The notes below the pieces were generated by a model, which was given only the letters and a program-made list of their open reading frames with translations, made no database searches and was not told the DNA's origin. Of a stretch of DNA of 64,000 nucleotides, positions 35,331-43,544 are shown in pieces. The first letter of the stretch is position 1. Each line of letters opens with the position of its first letter. The stretch comes from Haloferax namakaokahaiae (lineage in GTDB: Archaea > Halobacteriota > Halobacteria > Halobacteriales > Haloferacaceae). Both the position numbers and the translations under genes were made by a program. Location: NCBI RefSeq assembly GCF_042663225.1, contig NZ_JBHTAA010000005.1, positions 1,426,001 to 1,490,000 of the forward strand. The letters are read 5' to 3'.

Positions 35331-36704
35331 TCAGACGAGCGGTTCGACGAGCACAGCGCCCGCTTCGAGGAGTTCCGCGACGCCTTCTTCACTGCTTCCT
35401 TCGGCGTAGACGCGAAGCTTCGGCTCCGTCCCCGAGGGGCGGACGAGGAGCCACGACCCGTCTTCGAGGAGGAGTTTGAACCCGTCGATGGTGACGACCT
35501 TGGCGATTTCGCGGCCGGCGACCGTCTCGGGGAGTTCGCCCTCCAGGTCCGAGAGGACGCGCGCTTTCTCGGAGTCGGGGCAGTCGATGCTTATCTTGTC
35601 GGCGACGATTTCGCCGTGTTCGTCGGCGATTCGGTCGAGTCGGGCGTCGAACGGCTCTTCGGCGGCGACGGAGGCCGCGAGCAGGCCCATGAGCACGCCG
35701 TCTTTCTCGCGGACGTGCCCGCGGATGGAGAAGCCGCCCGACTCTTCGCCGCCCATGAGCGCCTCGTGCTCGCGCATCCCGTCGGCGACCCACTTGAAGC
35801 CGACAGCCGTCTCGAAGACTTCCTCACCGTGAGCTTCGGCGATGCGGTCGATGAGGAACGTGGTCGAGACCGTCCGAATCGCCGGGCCGGAGTCGGATTC
35901 GAGGAGGTAGTCGTAGACGGCGGCGAAAAAGAGGTTCTCGTCGAGGACGCCCCGGTCGGGCGTTGCGATAGCGAGGCGGTCGGCGTCGCCGTCGTTGGCG
36001 ACACCGAGATCCGCGTCGTGTTCCTCGATGGCGTCGGCGAGGGCTTCGAGGTTCTCGGCCGACGGTTCGGGTGACTTCCCGCCGAAGGTCGGGTCGCGCT
36101 CGCAGTGGAGGCGAACGACCTCTGCACCCGCGGCTTCGAGGAGTGCGTCGGTGACGCCGCGGCCGCTGCCGTGCATGGCGTCGTAGACGACGGTGAGGTC
36201 CGAGAGGTCGCTCCCGACGAGGTCCATCGCGTGGTCGGCGTGGGGCGAGACGAGGTCCACGCGCTCGATAGTTCCGCGCTCGGACTCGGGGAGCAAGTCG
36301 GGTTCGGCGAGGCGGTCGGCGACGGCGTCCGTGACTTCGGGGAGCGCAGGGGCACCGTCAGACGGGATGAACTTCACGCCGTTGTACTCCGGCGGGTTGT
36401 GGGAAGCCGTCACCATGAGCGCCCCCGACAGGCCGCGCTCGACGATGTTGTAGGCGACGAGCGGCGTCGGGCAGTCGCGCTCGGGGAGCAAGACGTCGAA
36501 CCCGTTGCCTGCGATGACTTCCGCCAGCGATTCGGCGAACCCGGGCGAGGTTTCGCGTGCGTCGTAGCCGACGAGCACGGGGTCGGTGTAACCCTCGTCG
36601 GCGAGGTACGTCGAGACGGCCTGTCCGACGATGCGGACGCGGTCGTCGGTGAACGTGTCTAAGGTCGCGCGCCACCCATCGGTCCCGAAAGCAATCTGGT
36701 CCAT
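35331..36704 (-). CDS. Phosphohexomutase (phosphoglucomutase/phosphomannomutase family)
   Basis: 457 residues. All four signatures of the alpha-D-phosphohexomutase family are present: the phosphoserine loop TASHNPPEYNG, the metal loop DGDADRLAI, the sugar-recognition loop GGEESGGF and the phosphate-binding RPSGTEPKLRVYAEG. It interconverts 1- and 6-phosphorylated hexoses for glycan or glycogen-related pathways. Which sugar (glucose, mannose or glucosamine) cannot be read from sequence. It is a single leftward gene. Confidence 0.9.
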   Translation of the reverse strand: MDQIAFGTDGWRATLDTFTDDRVRIVGQAVSTYLADEGYTDPVLVGYDARETSPGFAESLAEVIAGNGFDVLLPERDCPTPLVAYNIVERGLSGALMVTASHNPPEYNGVKFIPSDGAPALPEVTDAVADRLAEPDLLPESERGTIERVDLVSPHADHAMDLVGSDLSDLTVVYDAMHGSGRGVTDALLEAAGAEVVRLHCERDPTFGGKSPEPSAENLEALADAIEEHDADLGVANDGDADRLAIATPDRGVLDENLFFAAVYDYLLESDSGPAIRTVSTTFLIDRIAEAHGEEVFETAVGFKWVADGMREHEALMGGEESGGFSIRGHVREKDGVLMGLLAASVAAEEPFDARLDRIADEHGEIVADKISIDCPDSEKARVLSDLEGELPETVAGREIAKVVTIDGFKLLLEDGSWLLVRPSGTEPKLRVYAEGSSEEGVAELLEAGAVLVEPLV

Positions 36705-36739
36705 ACTCGAACCTCACCGGCGCACGTCAAAAAACTACG

Positions 36740-36979
36740 TTACGACTCTGCGAGCCGTCGTTTCTTCCGCGTCGAGAGCTGCTTGATTTCGTACTCTCTG
36801 GACATCGCCGCCGACTTCGACTCGAAGGTCTCGACGTGGACGAGTTCGACGGGCGTTCGGCCGCGTGTGTACTTCGCGCCCGACCCGTCGTTGTGCTCGG
36901 AGACGCGTCGCTCGACGTCCGTGGTGTATCCTGTATAGAGCGAGCCGTCGCTACACTCGACCATGTAGACGAAATGCAC
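36740..36979 (-). CDS. Small GIY-YIG nuclease-domain protein
   Basis: 79 residues from a GTG at 36979; a TTG at 36994 is possible. The family core is complete: FVYMVECSDGSLYTGYTTD carries the GIY-YIG motif in the variant V-Y-M ... Y-T-G, followed by the catalytic Arg in VERRVSEHN and the helix KSAAMSREYEIKQL. UPF0213/SLX1-like small proteins of this type may cut DNA structures. The partner is not known. Confidence 0.85.
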   Translation of the reverse strand: MHFVYMVECSDGSLYTGYTTDVERRVSEHNDGSGAKYTRGRTPVELVHVETFESKSAAMSREYEIKQLSTRKKRRLAES

Positions 36980-37073
36980 GAGAAAGTGGTTCAAGTCCGA
37001 GGAGATGAATCCTCCGCTCGAACTCGTGCATTCGGTGTTGGCTTCGCGTGGTGGTCTTTTGCCGCTTCAGTGG

Positions 37074-37223
37074 TCATGCAGTGCGGGCACGTTGCCGCGC
37101 GACTTCCGCGATACCCGCGTTCGCCGAACAGTTTGGACAGGCAAGGACTTGCCCGTGCTTGTCGGCGAACACGCGTGCGAAGCGCTCGGAGACGTGTGAC
37201 CCGCAGTGGTCACATACTGGCAT
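37074..37223 (-). CDS. Small zinc-ribbon protein
   Basis: 49 residues from the ATG at 37223 (MPVCDHCGSHVSERFARVFAD). Four cysteines in two CxxC pairs (CDHC and CPNC, 25 residues apart) form one zinc knuckle pair. The tail is basic. This class of haloarchaeal micro zinc protein (DUF7563-like, name recalled) is widespread but undescribed functionally. It lies alone between the GIY-YIG and larB genes. Confidence 0.7.
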   Translation of the reverse strand: MPVCDHCGSHVSERFARVFADKHGQVLACPNCSANAGIAEVARQRARTA

Positions 37224-37353
37224 TGTTGGTATCCGGCAGCCACCAAGCCGGTAATTTGTTCTAGAGACGCCTACGCATATAGAAGCTTCGCGCGTGTGCG
37301 TGCGCACGAGAACCGGTCGATTTTCTGACCTGAAAGTGGACGAATGCTAGAAA

Positions 37354-38109
37354 TCAGTCGTCGCGGGCGTCGGCGACGGCGCGAGCGATGAGTCCGGCTT
37401 GTGCACCGGCGATGTAGCCCGCATCGACGTTCACCACCGAGAGGACGGTACAGGACTGAATCATCCCCAGCATGGCGGCCTCGCCGTCACCACCGTGGCC
37501 GTAGCCAGTCGAGACGGGGAGACCGATAACGGGCGTGTTGACCAGTCCTGCGACGACGGTCGGAAGTGCGCCTTCGCGCCCCGCGGCGACGATGAGCACG
37601 TCCATCTCGCGGAGCGTTTCGAGGTGGTCGAGGACGCGTCCGAGGTGGGCGACGCCGACGTCTTCGATTCGTTCGGTCGAGGCACCCATCTCGCGGAGTA
37701 CGGCAGCGGCCTCGCCGGCCGCCTCGGCGTCGGAAGTGCCACCCGTGACGATACCGACAGACGCGTCGATGGTCGGGCGCTCGAATCCCGGTTCGGTGGC
37801 GACGATGGTTCGCGCTCGGGGGTCGCTGTCGATGTCGGCGTCGGAGAGCATCGCTTTCACGGCGTCCACGTGGGCGTGAGAGGCACGAGTGATGAGTGCC
37901 CGACCACTGGTTTCGACTGCGGCCGCCGCGAGTGTCGCCGTCTCGTCTGGCGTCTTTCCCTCTGCGAGAATCGCTTCCGGGACGCCACGACGCGTCTCAC
38001 GGGCGGCGTCGAACCGACCGGCACCCGTCGTCGTGTACCCTGCGAGTTTGGCTTCTGCTTCGGCAGGCGAAAGCTCCCCAGACGCTACGGCGTCGAGAAT
38101 GTCGCGCAT
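37354..38109 (-). CDS. larB: Pyridinium-3,5-biscarboxylic acid mononucleotide synthase LarB
   Basis: 251 residues. LarB carboxylates and hydrolyses NaAD, the first step to the nickel-pincer cofactor of lactate racemase LarA. The C-terminal half is PurE/AIRC-like with IVAAGREGALPTVVAGLV and STGYGHGGDGEAAM, as expected for LarB. The N-terminal DILDAVASGELSPAEAEAKL segment is the usual extension. It is a single leftward gene. The next pathway enzyme, LarE, is encoded at 43545-44420; LarC and LarA are not in the window. Confidence 0.92.
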   Translation of the reverse strand: MRDILDAVASGELSPAEAEAKLAGYTTTGAGRFDAARETRRGVPEAILAEGKTPDETATLAAAAVETSGRALITRASHAHVDAVKAMLSDADIDSDPRARTIVATEPGFERPTIDASVGIVTGGTSDAEAAGEAAAVLREMGASTERIEDVGVAHLGRVLDHLETLREMDVLIVAAGREGALPTVVAGLVNTPVIGLPVSTGYGHGGDGEAAMLGMIQSCTVLSVVNVDAGYIAGAQAGLIARAVADARDD

Positions 38110-38270
38110 GGCCGTCTGTTGACCCGAGCGTACTCATACCCGTCGTTCTCGTGTCGATATCGCGTTGTGGACCAGATAGATATATAAGGGAGTATTCTCT
38201 CAGGAATTTCGTCGTTAGATAAGCGCCATAACCGGCGAATACGGCACTAGGCAGCAAAAATATAGAAACG

Positions 38271-38277
38271 TTTATTA
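38271..38277 (+). promoter_or_regulatory. TATA box of the histone-fold gene
   Basis: TTTATTA, centred about 29 bases before the ATG at 38303, with an A-rich stretch immediately upstream. The spacing supports leaderless expression and this start, in preference to the out-of-frame ATG at 38299. Confidence 0.6.
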
Positions 38278-38302
38278 AAGGTCCTTCGGAAAGGAATCAT
38301 GT

Positions 38303-38470
38303 ATGGCAGACCTCATTGTCAAGGCAGCCGTCAAGGAAGCGCTTCAGGACAAAAACGTGGCCTCGGACTTCTACGACGCACTCGACGAGGAAGTGAAGGA
38401 ACTTCTCGACGACGCTGCACGACGTGCAGAAGAGAACGACCGGAAGACGGTCCAGCCCCGCGACCTGTAA
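38303..38470 (+). CDS. 55-residue single histone-fold-like protein
   Basis: 55 residues (MADLIVKAAVKEALQDKNVA...). It reads like the first two thirds of an archaeal histone or DUF1931 fold: helix 1 LIVKAAVKEAL, a long central helix DFYDALDEEVKELLDDAARRAEE and loop 2 NDRKTVQPRDL, the segment that contacts DNA in histones. It then stops where helix 3 should start. No usual histone dimer tail is present. It is rightward and alone, with its own TATA box. The stop codon lies inside a perfect TAAACCGGTTTA palindrome. I recall a similar small protein in H. volcanii beside larB. Confidence 0.75.
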   Translation: MADLIVKAAVKEALQDKNVASDFYDALDEEVKELLDDAARRAEENDRKTVQPRDL

Positions 38471-38524
38471 ACCGGTTTAAAAACTACTCCTATTTATCGC
38501 AGACTGCAGAGCGATAGCGACCGA

Positions 38525-39217
38525 CTAGAACTCGACGACATCGACGCCGTCAGCGGTGCCGACGTAGACCACGTCTGCGAGACCGACGAAGATGCCGTGT
38601 TCGACCACGCCCGGAATCGCCGACAGTGCGGTCGCCAGCGACTCCGAGTCCGAAATCTCGCCGAAGTCACAGTCGAGGACCAGATTTCCGTTATCGGTGA
38701 CGACTGGTCCGTCTTTTCGCTCTGCACGACGGAGCACCGGGTCGCCACCGAGGTCCGAAACCGCCGCCGAAACCGTCGTTCTGGCCGTCGGCAGGACTTC
38801 GACCGGAATCGAGTGCGAGAGCGTCTCGGCCAGTTTCGACGGGTCGGCGACGACGTGGAACTCGTCGGCGAACGCATCGACGATTTTCTCCCGGGCGTGG
38901 GCCGCGCCGCCGCCTTTCACGAGCGCGCCGTCGCTCGTCGCAACTTGATCTGCCCCGTCGATAGCGAGGTCGATAGCCGAAATCTCGTCGAGCGAGGCGA
39001 GCGGGATTCCCGCTTCGCGGGCGAGTTCGCGGGCGGCAAAGGAGGTGGGAACGCCGCGGATATCCAGTCCTGACCCGACGAGGTCACCGAGTTTGCGGAT
39101 TGCGAAAGCGGTCGTACTGCCGGTTCCGAGACCCACGACCATCCCATCTTCGACCGATTCGACGGCAGCGAGCGCCGCTCGACGCTTCTGTTCGTCGGTT
39201 CCACCAGTGGTCTTCAT
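38525..39217 (-). CDS. rpiA: Ribose-5-phosphate isomerase A
   Basis: 230 residues. It interconverts ribose 5-phosphate and ribulose 5-phosphate. Signatures are VGLGTGSTTAFAI (phosphate loop), LAIDGADQVA and the catalytic-region KGGGAAHAREKIV. It is a standard RpiA by length. It supplies ribose 5-phosphate for Prs. The gene is leftward and convergent with the histone-fold gene. Confidence 0.95.
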   Translation of the reverse strand: MKTTGGTDEQKRRAALAAVESVEDGMVVGLGTGSTTAFAIRKLGDLVGSGLDIRGVPTSFAARELAREAGIPLASLDEISAIDLAIDGADQVATSDGALVKGGGAAHAREKIVDAFADEFHVVADPSKLAETLSHSIPVEVLPTARTTVSAAVSDLGGDPVLRRAERKDGPVVTDNGNLVLDCDFGEISDSESLATALSAIPGVVEHGIFVGLADVVYVGTADGVDVVEF

Positions 39218-39268
39218 GCGCGAATCGACTGCGGCGACGAGTAAAAAGGGACCCGACTCTTCGCCCGC

Positions 39269-40393
39269 TCAGAGGCGGTCTAACACCGCGTCGGCGTCGT
39301 AGGTCAGCGAGATAGACCGGGTTCGCCCGCGACCCTCGATTTCGGTGTAGCGGGCCTCGATGATACCGAGTTGGTCGAGTTTGTTCACGAGTTCGGAGTA
39401 GCGCGTGTAGCCCAGTCCGGTCTCTTCGTGGAACACCTCGAACACCTCGCCGGCGCGCTCGCCGTTGCACTCGGCGACGACGCGGACGAGTTCGCGCTCC
39501 GGGTCCGAAAGCCCGCGGAGCACCCGCGAGAGGTGGACGTACTTCGACTTGTCGTAGGCCGCCTCGACGTCCTCCAAATCGACGGTTCGGGAGGCGCGCA
39601 TCTCGGCGTGGAGACCGGCACGGCGGAGCAAGTCGATGCCGACCCGAAGGTCGCCGCTATCGGCGGTCAGTTCGGCGATACGGTCGATTTCGGGGTCGCC
39701 GACCACGTCGTCGTGGAAGCCGCGTCTGGCGCGTCCGCGGAGGATGTCGAAAATCTCGTCCACGTCGTACCGCGGGAAGAACACCTCTTCGGGGCGGAAG
39801 ACGCTCTGGACGCGCCCGTCGAGTTCGTCGATAACGTCGAGCGAGAGGTCCGAGGAGATGATGATGACGCCGATGCGCGCGCCGCTGTGGGCCTCGTGGG
39901 CCCGGAGAAGCGAGTAGAGCGTATCGGAGGCCTCGTTCTCGTAGAAGAGGTAGTTCACGTCGTCCAGTGCGACGACGAGCACCTCGTCGTCTTCGACGAG
40001 TCGGTCGGTAATCTGCCCGAACAGCTTCTTGAACGAAATCCCAGAAGAAGGGGGTTCGTACTCGAAGATGTGTTCGAAGACGCGCGAGAACACGGCATAA
40101 CGCGTCGAATCGACCTGGCAGTTCACGCGAACGGTTCGAACGCCCGACTGGACGCCCAACTCGCCGAAGAGCTTCTGTACGGCCGTGGTTTTACCCGTCC
40201 CTGGCGGGCCACGAACCATCGTATTCAGGGGACGCGAACCGCGAACGGCGGGCCTGAGCGCGTACTTCAGGCTTTGAAGCTGTGTCTCGCGGTGGTTGAA
40301 CGTCTCCGGGACGAAGTCTATCTCGAAGACGTGTTCGTCGCGGAACACCGTCTCGTCCCACGACAGCATCCCCTCCTCGGGGTCCTCCCTCAT
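39269..40393 (-). CDS. orc2: Orc1/Cdc6-type replication initiator
   Basis: 374 residues. AAA+ origin-binding/MCM-loading protein. Walker A is VRGPPGTGKTTAV and Walker B is VVALDDVNYLFY, where the canonical second acidic residue after D is D rather than E. Sensor 1 is GVIIISSDLSLDV and the C-terminal winged helix is marked by GYTRYSELVNKLDQLGIIEAR. Haloarchaea carry many Orc paralogues, and only some sit beside origins. The 156 bases upstream (40394-40549) show no repeated origin-recognition boxes, so this copy does not appear to mark an origin. The paralogue number is recalled from synteny. Confidence 0.85.
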   Translation of the reverse strand: MREDPEEGMLSWDETVFRDEHVFEIDFVPETFNHRETQLQSLKYALRPAVRGSRPLNTMVRGPPGTGKTTAVQKLFGELGVQSGVRTVRVNCQVDSTRYAVFSRVFEHIFEYEPPSSGISFKKLFGQITDRLVEDDEVLVVALDDVNYLFYENEASDTLYSLLRAHEAHSGARIGVIIISSDLSLDVIDELDGRVQSVFRPEEVFFPRYDVDEIFDILRGRARRGFHDDVVGDPEIDRIAELTADSGDLRVGIDLLRRAGLHAEMRASRTVDLEDVEAAYDKSKYVHLSRVLRGLSDPERELVRVVAECNGERAGEVFEVFHEETGLGYTRYSELVNKLDQLGIIEARYTEIEGRGRTRSISLTYDADAVLDRL

Positions 40394-40549
40394 CGACTAG
40401 AATACAACGCGCGGGGGACTTAATCGTTTACCGGGTGGTGTCCGACGAGAGTCAGACAGCGAGGGGCTTCTAGCGAGTTGCTACGGGCAGTTCAGCCAAT
40501 CGAGCAGGCCCACAGAAATAGTTAATTTAGTGTCACGAGTTGGGGCGAT

Positions 40550-40957
40550 ATGACCAGTCGTCTCCAAGTCGTCGCGCTCGTGATTTCGCTCGCCCTCCTC
40601 GGATTCGGCATTCTCGGCTACGGATTCTTCGGCGACACCGATTACACCTACCAGTTCGACCACGAGACGACGGAGGCTCCCGAGAGAGTCCAACCGTCGT
40701 ACGACTCGCTCTCGGCGACCCAACGGGAGTACGTTGACCGCGCACTGGACGGCGAGACGCTTCGCTTCGAGGAGGACCCCGAACGACTCCCACGGATCGT
40801 CGAACGCGACGAGGTGTACTACCACTTCGACTTCGAGGAGAATCGTGACTACACCGACCCGACGACGCTCCTCCCGCTTTCGATGTCGCTCGCCGGGCTG
40901 ATTGGGCTGGTTGCGACGATTCGCTGGGAAGTCACGAGTCGCTACGTCACCTACTGA
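40550..40957 (+). CDS. Uncharacterised membrane protein with two helices
   Basis: 135 residues: an N-terminal TM helix (VVALVISLALLGFGILGYGF), an acidic extracellular-type domain of about 70 residues, and a C-terminal TM helix (MSLAGLIGLVATIRW). No cysteine, His cluster or enzyme motif. It converges with the next gene and the two stop codons are directly adjacent (40957/40958). The function is unknown. Confidence 0.7.
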   Translation: MTSRLQVVALVISLALLGFGILGYGFFGDTDYTYQFDHETTEAPERVQPSYDSLSATQREYVDRALDGETLRFEEDPERLPRIVERDEVYYHFDFEENRDYTDPTTLLPLSMSLAGLIGLVATIRWEVTSRYVTY

Positions 40958-41221
40958 CTAGCGCGTGAGCTGGTAGATTCGGTAGCCTGCAACGCCGAAA
41001 ATCAGCACCCCGACTGCGGCGGCACCGAGTAAGACGGGGCGATTCGGATTCTGCGAGAGGTTCAACACCGCCGGGAAAAAGAGCGTGAACAGCCCGATAC
41101 TCGCCGCGACGATGAGAAACGCGAGATAGACGGCGGTCCCGAGCACGTCCCACAGGGCGTTCTTCGTCGCCCGATAGGTGAGTTCGTACTGCTCTTCGGG
41201 GGAGAGTTCGTTGGAGGGCAT
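40958..41221 (-). CDS. Small two-helix membrane protein
   Basis: 87 residues from the ATG at 41221 (MPSNELSPEEQYELTYRATKN). Two TM helices (WDVLGTAVYLAFLIVAASIG and VLLGAAAVGVLIFGVAGYRI). The frame continues upstream to 41353 but that part is GC-hairpin DNA. No family is recognised. It is a single leftward gene downstream of mutS5. Confidence 0.65.
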   Translation of the reverse strand: MPSNELSPEEQYELTYRATKNALWDVLGTAVYLAFLIVAASIGLFTLFFPAVLNLSQNPNRPVLLGAAAVGVLIFGVAGYRIYQLTR

Positions 41222-41280
41222 TGGATGGAGTTGTCGGGGTGCTGTGATAAAATAAACTGCACCGCGAACGAGGCCGAAGG

Positions 41281-41414
41281 CCGAGTTTCGCGGCTTTTTT
41301 CCTCCACCGTGAGACGCTTCGCGCCTCACGAGCCTTCGCTCGCTGGCGCTCACGAAGACAGGTTTTGCTCCGAGGGGGGGTCGCTGAAAGCGACTCCGAG
41401 GAGTAAAAAGTGGG
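41281..41414. repeat. GC-rich hairpin/palindrome cluster after mutS5
   Basis: Between the mutS5 stop and the next gene lie several short inverted repeats. GTGAG and CTCAC arms around ACGCTTCGCGC are closest to a stem-loop, and GAGCGC-type half sites recur nearby (GCGCTCACGAAG, GAGCCTTCGCTCGC). The minus-strand reading also has an A-run after the hairpin. It could be a terminator for mutS5 or one of the GC palindromic elements common in haloarchaeal intergenic DNA. Confidence 0.4.
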
Positions 41415-43406
41415 TTAGAACTTTTCGAGGAGTCTCGAATAGAACGTCGTGTCGTTCTCGCCCGCCAACTTCTCGACGATTAACTCCGGCGTCGAACGCG
41501 CGAGGTGGTCCTTCACGGGCGAGCGGTTCACGACCAACTCGCCGTTTTCCAGCCCCACGGCTTCGATGCCGTCCACGGCGACAGACACGTCCGACGCCTC
41601 CCGAATCCCGCCCGCGAGGTGTGAGACGAAGACGGCAGCCGCGCCCTGTTCGGCGAGTTCTTCGAGGATGCCGGCGATGATTTTCGCCGAGGCACCGGGT
41701 TCGGTGATGCTCTCCAGTTCGTCTACGAGAACCAGCCTATCGGCCGCGCCGTCGGTGAGGTTGGCGAAGTCCCGAAGGGTGCTCTCGAACGCGCCAGCGT
41801 CGAGGGTCCCCTGCGATTTGGCGTAGTAGTGGAGTTCGGAGAAGCGACTGAGTGTGACAGAGTCGGCGGGGACGGGCAAGCCCATGTGGGCGAGGACGAC
41901 GATGAGACCCACGAGGTCCAGCGTCGAAGTCTTCCCACCGCTGTTGACACCCGAGAGGAGCGTCACGCCCGCAACGTCGTAGTCCACGGGGTCAACGTCC
42001 TCGAAGGGCACGTCGAGCAGTGGCGAGCGGCCGCCCTCGATAGCGAACGACCCCGGTTCGCCCTCGCCGGCGGCACCGGTGAACTCGGGGAAGACGCAGT
42101 CGAAGTCGCGGGCGAACCGCGAGACGGCGAGTTTCACGTCGAGTTCGAGCGCGTCGCCGACGAGCGTCTCGACCGGGTCGCGGAGCGTCTGTAAGTCCGA
42201 CGCGAGTTCGGCTTTCAACTTCGCGGCGCGTCGGTCCCGTCCGGCCTTGAGTTCGGTTCGGAGGCGTCCGACGGCGGCCTCGTCGTGTTCGAGCGGGAAC
42301 GACGGGTTCTCGGGGAAGATTTGCTCGGCGAAGGCGGCCTCGCTGCCGACCAAGCCCAGCGATTCGACGAAGTGCTCGCGGGCGGCGGCGAGCGCACCGT
42401 CGAACTCGTCTTCGAGTTCCCGGCCGAGGAGGGAATCGACCCGCGCGCCCTGTTCGACCAGCGAGAGGAAGTCCGTGCCTTCGATGGTCACGTCGCGTTC
42501 GCGGATGACGTCGCGCAGGCGGTCGTTAGCGACAGATTCGGCGGTGGAGACGGCGGCGTCGAGGTCCGAGACGGCGTTGGTGAGTCGCGTCAACTCGTCG
42601 TCGCCGACGATAGTGCCGTCGTCCGAGAGCCGGGAGAGAGCGTCTTCGAGCGCGTCGGTATCGCAGGCGGGGTCGAGATTCGCCGCGTCGTGAACCGCGG
42701 CGGCGGCCTGAAGCGTCTCGCGGTTCTCGGCGAAGAAGTTGAGGAGGCGCTCGGGAACGAGTTCGTCGATTCGGTCGGCGGCGTCGGGGAGTACGCGCAC
42801 GTCGCCCGCGACGTCGATGCCGGCGAACGTCTCGTCGAGGACGACGACAGTCGAGTACGAGCGGGCGAGTTCGGCGATGCCGCGGGCGTCTTCGACGACT
42901 TCGATGGAGAGTTCGGGGAACGTCGATTTGGCGTCGGCGTAACGCTCGGCGTCCGCCGTGGCGATACAGCGCTCGCGCACGCGGACTGTGGGTGGCTCCG
43001 AGAGCGGTTCGACACCCGAGAGCGCATCGAGGACTTCGGGGTCAGGTTCGTGTTCGAGCGCGTCGCGGGCGAACGCCCGGACTTCTTCGATTCGGGACGC
43101 AGAGCCGGTCGGAAACAGCGTTTCGAGGCGTCGGTTCGCGTAGTTCGTCACCGTCCGCGACTGGACGAGTTCGAGCGCGTCGCGGTAGAGTTCGGTGGCG
43201 CGGTCGGTGGCGAGAAAGCCGCCGGGGTCGTCGTGTTCGCGTCGAATCGCACCGCGCGCGATAGCCGCCGCTCGGCCGACGGTGATTCCCGGTGCGTTCG
43301 AGAGTGCCGCCACGTCGCCGTCTCTGAGGGCTTCTTCGGCGTTATCGAGTTCCGAGAGCGCCGCTGCCGTCTTTTCGCCCACGCCGGGGATGGTCTCGAA
43401 CTCCAT
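41415..43406 (-). CDS. mutS5: MutS-family DNA-binding ATPase, MutS5-type
   Basis: 663 residues from the ATG at 43406. The C-terminal ATPase domain has Walker A LLSGVNSGGKTSTLDLVGL, Walker B RLVLVDELESITEP and the post-Walker B VFVSHLAGG of MutS/Rad50-like ABC-type ATPases. The N-terminal part begins with helix-hairpin-helix-like FETIPGVGEKTAAALSELD, and there is no mismatch-recognition domain I. It is therefore probably not a classical MutS, but a MutS5/MutS2-like protein whose substrate is unclear. The paralogue label is recalled. It diverges from larE. Confidence 0.82.
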   Translation of the reverse strand: MEFETIPGVGEKTAAALSELDNAEEALRDGDVAALSNAPGITVGRAAAIARGAIRREHDDPGGFLATDRATELYRDALELVQSRTVTNYANRRLETLFPTGSASRIEEVRAFARDALEHEPDPEVLDALSGVEPLSEPPTVRVRERCIATADAERYADAKSTFPELSIEVVEDARGIAELARSYSTVVVLDETFAGIDVAGDVRVLPDAADRIDELVPERLLNFFAENRETLQAAAAVHDAANLDPACDTDALEDALSRLSDDGTIVGDDELTRLTNAVSDLDAAVSTAESVANDRLRDVIRERDVTIEGTDFLSLVEQGARVDSLLGRELEDEFDGALAAAREHFVESLGLVGSEAAFAEQIFPENPSFPLEHDEAAVGRLRTELKAGRDRRAAKLKAELASDLQTLRDPVETLVGDALELDVKLAVSRFARDFDCVFPEFTGAAGEGEPGSFAIEGGRSPLLDVPFEDVDPVDYDVAGVTLLSGVNSGGKTSTLDLVGLIVVLAHMGLPVPADSVTLSRFSELHYYAKSQGTLDAGAFESTLRDFANLTDGAADRLVLVDELESITEPGASAKIIAGILEELAEQGAAAVFVSHLAGGIREASDVSVAVDGIEAVGLENGELVVNRSPVKDHLARSTPELIVEKLAGENDTTFYSRLLEKF

Positions 43407-43533
43407 TCGCCCGGACCTATCGCGGCAGCGACCAAAAAATAGCGGGTGCGAGCTTCGGACTCGGAATTCGACACCCAAACCAGTGTTCCGGCCGTCCGCG
43501 CCGGTGACGAGGGGCTTTTGACCATCGACTGGG

Positions 43534-43542
43534 AAGGAGGTG
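43534..43542 (+). promoter_or_regulatory. Strong Shine-Dalgarno before larE
   Basis: AAGGAGGTG sits just upstream of the larE ATG at 43545 and fits the 16S rRNA 3' end (complement AAGGAGGTG). Strong sites are unusual here because most haloarchaeal genes are leaderless. It fixes the start at 43545 rather than an upstream codon. Confidence 0.75.
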
Positions 43543-43544
43543 CT

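Noticed and set aside
40394..40549. Region upstream of the orc gene as a replication origin
   Set aside because: No repeated origin-recognition boxes or AT-rich unwinding element could be seen.
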